From: Gymnogyps californianus
Lineage: Eukaryota > Chordata > Aves > Accipitriformes > Cathartidae
Direction of reading: 5' to 3'
NCBI RefSeq assembly: GCF_018139145.2
Contig: NC_059478.1
Coordinates: 25,017,001-25,081,000 of the forward strand
Length of the DNA: 64,000 nucleotides
Below the pieces are notes generated by a model that ran no database searches, had not been told where the DNA came from, and worked only from the letters and a program-made list of their open reading frames with translations. Within the stretch, counting starts at the first letter, position 1; each line of letters begins with the position of its first letter. Positions 60,137 through 64,000 of this stretch are shown in pieces. A program made the translations under genes and the position numbers.

Positions 60137-63100
60137 GTGCGCCAGTGTTTTGGGGGCCCTTGTAAATCATTCTGCTGTGGAAGTTGATCGTTGCCTATCT
60201 TTAAAGGGAGGGACCTGGAGATTTGCCTTTCACAAAGGGCGGGACCTTCAGCCTTTGCCAGAATGTAAAGTGATTTCAGCTTTCTGCCTCTCTTGAATGA
60301 TGAGAGTCAAAACTTGTGCAAATCTTGAACAAAAGCATGGCGTTATTTCTTGCTCGAGAAATGTGGCTGAAGAGGGAATGGGTAGAATGGGGAGATCATT
60401 TGGGGAAAATAGCTTCTTATATGTTACACATAGTAAGAAATACGTGGAAATATGTGAAGAGAGGGAAATAGAAATGAAATTGTAAAAATTCCCAGCCTGG
60501 AGTGACGAAAGCTGGTGTATCAGCCTCTGGTGATGTATTGAAGGTGACAGCTAAGTCGCTTTAGCACCTGCATAAAATATTAAAGGGCCAGTTGTGCATT
60601 TATCACTCCATCCCTTTTAAGGTTGATAAATGAGAATCCAGGAACCTGCTCTGCACCTCCAGCACTGCAAGCTCTTAGGGCTCCCAGACAAACACATTTT
60701 ATTTTTCCTCCTTCTTTTGCTCCTTCCCCAGTGACGGGGAAATCGGTTACTGAGGAGAGTGTGAGTTATGGCAAAATTTGACCTCTCGTGGGCTTTATTG
60801 GTGAATGTAATTTTAGCTAGAAACCTGGCCCCTTTCTTACACTCAGCCCTTTGGCCTCGAAGAGGAGGATTTACTAAACTGTTCATTGGCATGAACCTCT
60901 GGCACTAAGGAGAGTCTCTTGCAAGCAATCCACGTAGCGCATGCCTAATGAGAGGAGGAATGCTGGCTCCCTCTGTTCAATAAAAAGGATGGGATGTGAT
61001 CTCTTCCTATATCTTCTTGGATTTTAATTTAAAATATCTCAAGGGGAAAGGCTACTACGTAAGGGAGTTGGACTTAAAAGCCAGCCATGTGCTCAGTGAC
61101 AACCTGGCACTCCTGATCTGCTCTTACCTTCCTCTGAAATTAAATTGTAGCTGGGTTGTAGCAGAGCAGATGATCAGGAGCACAGAGGTGAAGGAGCAGC
61201 TTCTTTGGGTTTTAAAGGCTACCCAGTGAAGCTCACACTGTCGCTTCCTGCGTCTGTAGCCTTACCTACCTTAACTTTTTTTTGTGCCTGCATGGGGAGT
61301 TGCATCCGTACATGATTCCAGGTAGAGGTCTGATGAGACCATGCAGGGCCTTAGACTATGTTTATGTAGTATAGTCACTACAATGCATAGCGGGGAAGCA
61401 CGGGATGTCTATGTGCCTCTATTGTTGTTACTGCTAGTCCTGATTAGAAAAAGCTACTCAGTTCATTTCTGCACTTTTTTGTGCATGTGTGGTTTCTTCC
61501 TTCACCCCCACCGAACACCTGCGTTTGAGGAGAGCACAATCTTCTGCTTCCTTTGGTATGGACATTGTGCTGTCTTCACCTGGTTAACGTTCCTGGTTGT
61601 TTTTGAGTTAACTCACTGAAGTGTGATCTGAACCTTTCATATGGTTTCAGTCATGGAGACCCTCTTTCAAATGAGGCTTCACGTGGACAAAATGTGTGTA
61701 ATTGATGTGATTAGGCTGTGTAAATGCAAAGTACTTACTCTTTGTTGCATTTTCTTCCTTATTTTAAGGAATTCTCAAATGTGTTAGTTTGCGTTATATA
61801 GATCAACTGGTTTCCTCCACCAGAAGTTAGGCGGATTCTAGCATCAGTAAGGACTGTAACCTCTGCTAGATGGCTGCACACACATGGACAGGTACTTCTG
61901 TATTTCATACTTAGAAATAGCCTTGCTTCCATCAGGAAGTATGGGGTCCGTCTCTTCTTTCCTTTTTGAAACCTTCATGACACCTTCAAGAGTGTATAGT
62001 TAGATGAACAGATCCAGCAAAGGATCGGAAGACTAGGAGAAGAGCAGAGCACAACTAGGTGCGGTTCTAAACCCCTCCGTCATTACCCTGGTGGGAAGGC
62101 TTTTGGATTAGACTCCTTCCCTTTGTGGTGCTGGATGAAAAGTGTCTGTAGATCAGCTCGCAAGCACAGGAACCTCCCTGTAGCGTTTGTAGTGAGGAAC
62201 ATCTTCTCTGTGCAGCTTTTGGTGACAGAGCCACTGCTGAGGAAATGACTCTACCTGAGCGGCTGGCAGGTCCCTAGTGCATGCGTTTCTCGCTGCCCTT
62301 CCTCCTCTGGAGCGCACCTCTGCTGGCAGCTGGATTCAACAGCTGCCGTGCTCCTCTAGAGAGGTGTCCTCTTCCCTCAACAGGGGACCTTTTTGCCACC
62401 AACTTTCTACCTAGTATTTTGGGATGACCAGATAATATCTGCAGGGTACCTACCTACTCTGCGCAAGAAGTTTCTGTAAGATTTGGGAAGGCAAAGCAAA
62501 GCTGGAATGATCTGCCATAGTTGGCTGATTGTATTTCTTTTTAAGCAGGTTATACTTTTTCATGCTCCCTTTTGTGGTTCTTGTATTGTCGCTGGCTGCT
62601 GGCAGTCAGAGGTCTCCATCAGCCAGGCCTGCTTTGTGCACTCTCAGGTAACCTTAAGGTGACTGTCTTTCTCCTTTCTCTGCCAGTGTTGGCTCTTGCC
62701 TTGTTTTAGGGACAGAATTCTTAATTTACAGCCCTGAAGCACAGCACAACGTTTTGGAGATGCTTTCCAATCCTTAAAACTGCTTTGGCTGGAGTTGGCA
62801 AGGCCCTCGTTAACCCCCATCACCTGAGGCTTTGTGTTTGGCTCTGTTCCCTTTGCTGAGAAGTAGCAGCGATGTGGAAATCAAAGGCCTTTTATAATGC
62901 CAGACAGCCTTTGCCAGGCTACAGGGATGTCACCAGTGTCTAAAGAGATGACATGGGGAAATACATAAAACCGGAGGGGAAAATAGATGTCCGTGTGTCT
63001 CATTAATTTCGACTTTAATGGTGTGCTGCTTTGAGGAGATGTCACAGCTGGGCGAAGGGGGAGCAGGACACTGTGGCCAGCGTGTATTGCATGAGTCAGA

Positions 63101-64000
63101 CCATTGGGCAGCATTACAGAAGTGACTCAAACTTAACACAGGTCCTGGCTGCTTCTTTTTATCATTTTTGGTTAATGGACAAAGTTCATATTTTCAAGGT
63201 GAGAAAAACTCTTTGCTAACTATGTGAAAGATCTTGCCAGGTTCTCAGGTGGGGTAAGGTTGGGAGATCTTGGGGTTTTTCTTCTTGAAAACAGAAGGAT
63301 CAAGGAAATTAACAGCCCTGCTCAGATTTTCTGGAAGGCGGTCTAATACTTAGGAGCAATCACAGGCTGAAACTCACTTGTGTGGTTCCTAGGATGACGC
63401 TTTCTTGCTTCCAAAGCACTTGCAGGGAAGACTTTCTCCTTTCACCTGAGGGGCTGTCTTAGAAGGTGGAAATTCTTTGTCTTCTGTGTTGGTGTTACAG
63501 CTGCAAATCCCCTGTCAGGTCTGGTGCAGCAGAGCCAAAGCACGCCTCCTTGCCTGCCATGATTTGGCATACTTGAGGCAGCAGGTGGAAAGAACAGGAG
63601 GTGGCAGCAAGTAGGAATATGACGTAACTGAGAAGTGCAGGGATCGGTATGTTGTCTCTTAAGCTGTTGGGTTTGGTGAAGGCATTCAGTCAGGAAGTAT
63701 TTGGTACTTCTAGCTGTCCTCCTGGCTTCTTAAAGCATCATTTGCTATCACTTAATTTGCTCACCCAAAACTGGAAGAATGCAGAGTGTAAATGAAGATT
63801 ATTGGCAATTATATAGGATTTGGAACCACTTTGTTTCAGCAGCGGTCCTGCTTTAAGTAGGGCCTTGTAGTAGGAGAGTTCTTGCTTCTGTTTGGGATAG
63901 GTGCGGAAGGCTACCAGCATGAAATACCAAACACTGTTTAAATCAAGCTCGTGCTTCAAAGTGAAAAGCTATACAGATACAATAATCAAATATTTCCCTA
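60137..64000 (+). other. RNF220: RNF220 intron, 5' portion (at least 3.9 kb)
   Basis: Sequence after the gtgcgc donor to the window edge, AT-rich and without a recognisable next exon. I looked for the expected continuation of the protein in all three forward frames by eye and did not see it. Short open frames on both strands resemble nothing known. No repeat family or RNA gene is supported here. Confidence 0.75.

Noticed and set aside
60137..64000. Search for the next RNF220 exon
   Set aside because: I looked for the expected GSGFIMCSGKEN-type continuation with an acceptor in the right phase and did not find it. It should lie beyond the window.
1..64000. CRISPR arrays, operons, bacterial promoters, tRNA or rRNA genes
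   Set aside because: The sequence is clearly a vertebrate intron-exon gene. No regularly spaced direct repeats other than the CCAAT array and small minisatellites were seen, and no cloverleaf or rRNA-like sequence was recognised.

Overview
The window reads as vertebrate, very probably bird, genomic DNA: one sparse multi-exon gene with multi-kilobase introns, two solo LTRs of a family I recognise from Neoaves genomes, small CR1-like LINE scraps and few other repeats. All recognisable coding sequence belongs to one gene on the + strand, RNF220, an E3 ubiquitin ligase with a C-terminal RING finger. The window holds the middle of the gene. The large N-terminal coding exon lies upstream and the later exons, including the RING exons, lie downstream.

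Layout. 1-19518 is the 3' part of a very large intron, with GC-rich spacer and several AT-rich, motif-dense blocks that look like conserved non-coding enhancers. Six constitutive-looking exons follow: 19519-19648 (first zinc-finger-like motif), 35142-35187, 46250-46345, 50731-50773, 58854-58975 (second, C2HC finger) and 60004-60136. All have AG/GT borders, their phases join without a break, and together they encode 190 residues. The intron before 35142 holds a +-oriented solo LTR with a perfect 5-bp target duplication (24735-25329). The intron after it holds a second LTR of the same family in reverse orientation (38823-39452).

The most striking region is 49825-50773, inside the intron before the TFLRV exon. 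Eleven ATTGG (inverted CCAAT) boxes lie 40-42 bp apart over 418 bp, about four helical turns each. They lead into a CpG island with a near-consensus RFX X-box, an E-box and a YY1-type ATGGCGGC element. Next comes a start codon at 50509 whose 15-codon exon ends at a GT donor in phase 0, the phase needed to join the exon at 50731. I read this as an internal promoter and alternative first exon for an N-terminally shortened RNF220. A second isoform switch is visible at 58897/58975: two donors in the same phase keep or remove exactly the 26-residue C2HC finger.

Downstream of about 51 kb the sequence becomes AT-richer and shows fewer enhancer-like blocks. I found no convincing second gene on either strand, and no tRNA, rRNA or CRISPR. 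The many short reading frames in the introns look like chance frames in GC-rich DNA.
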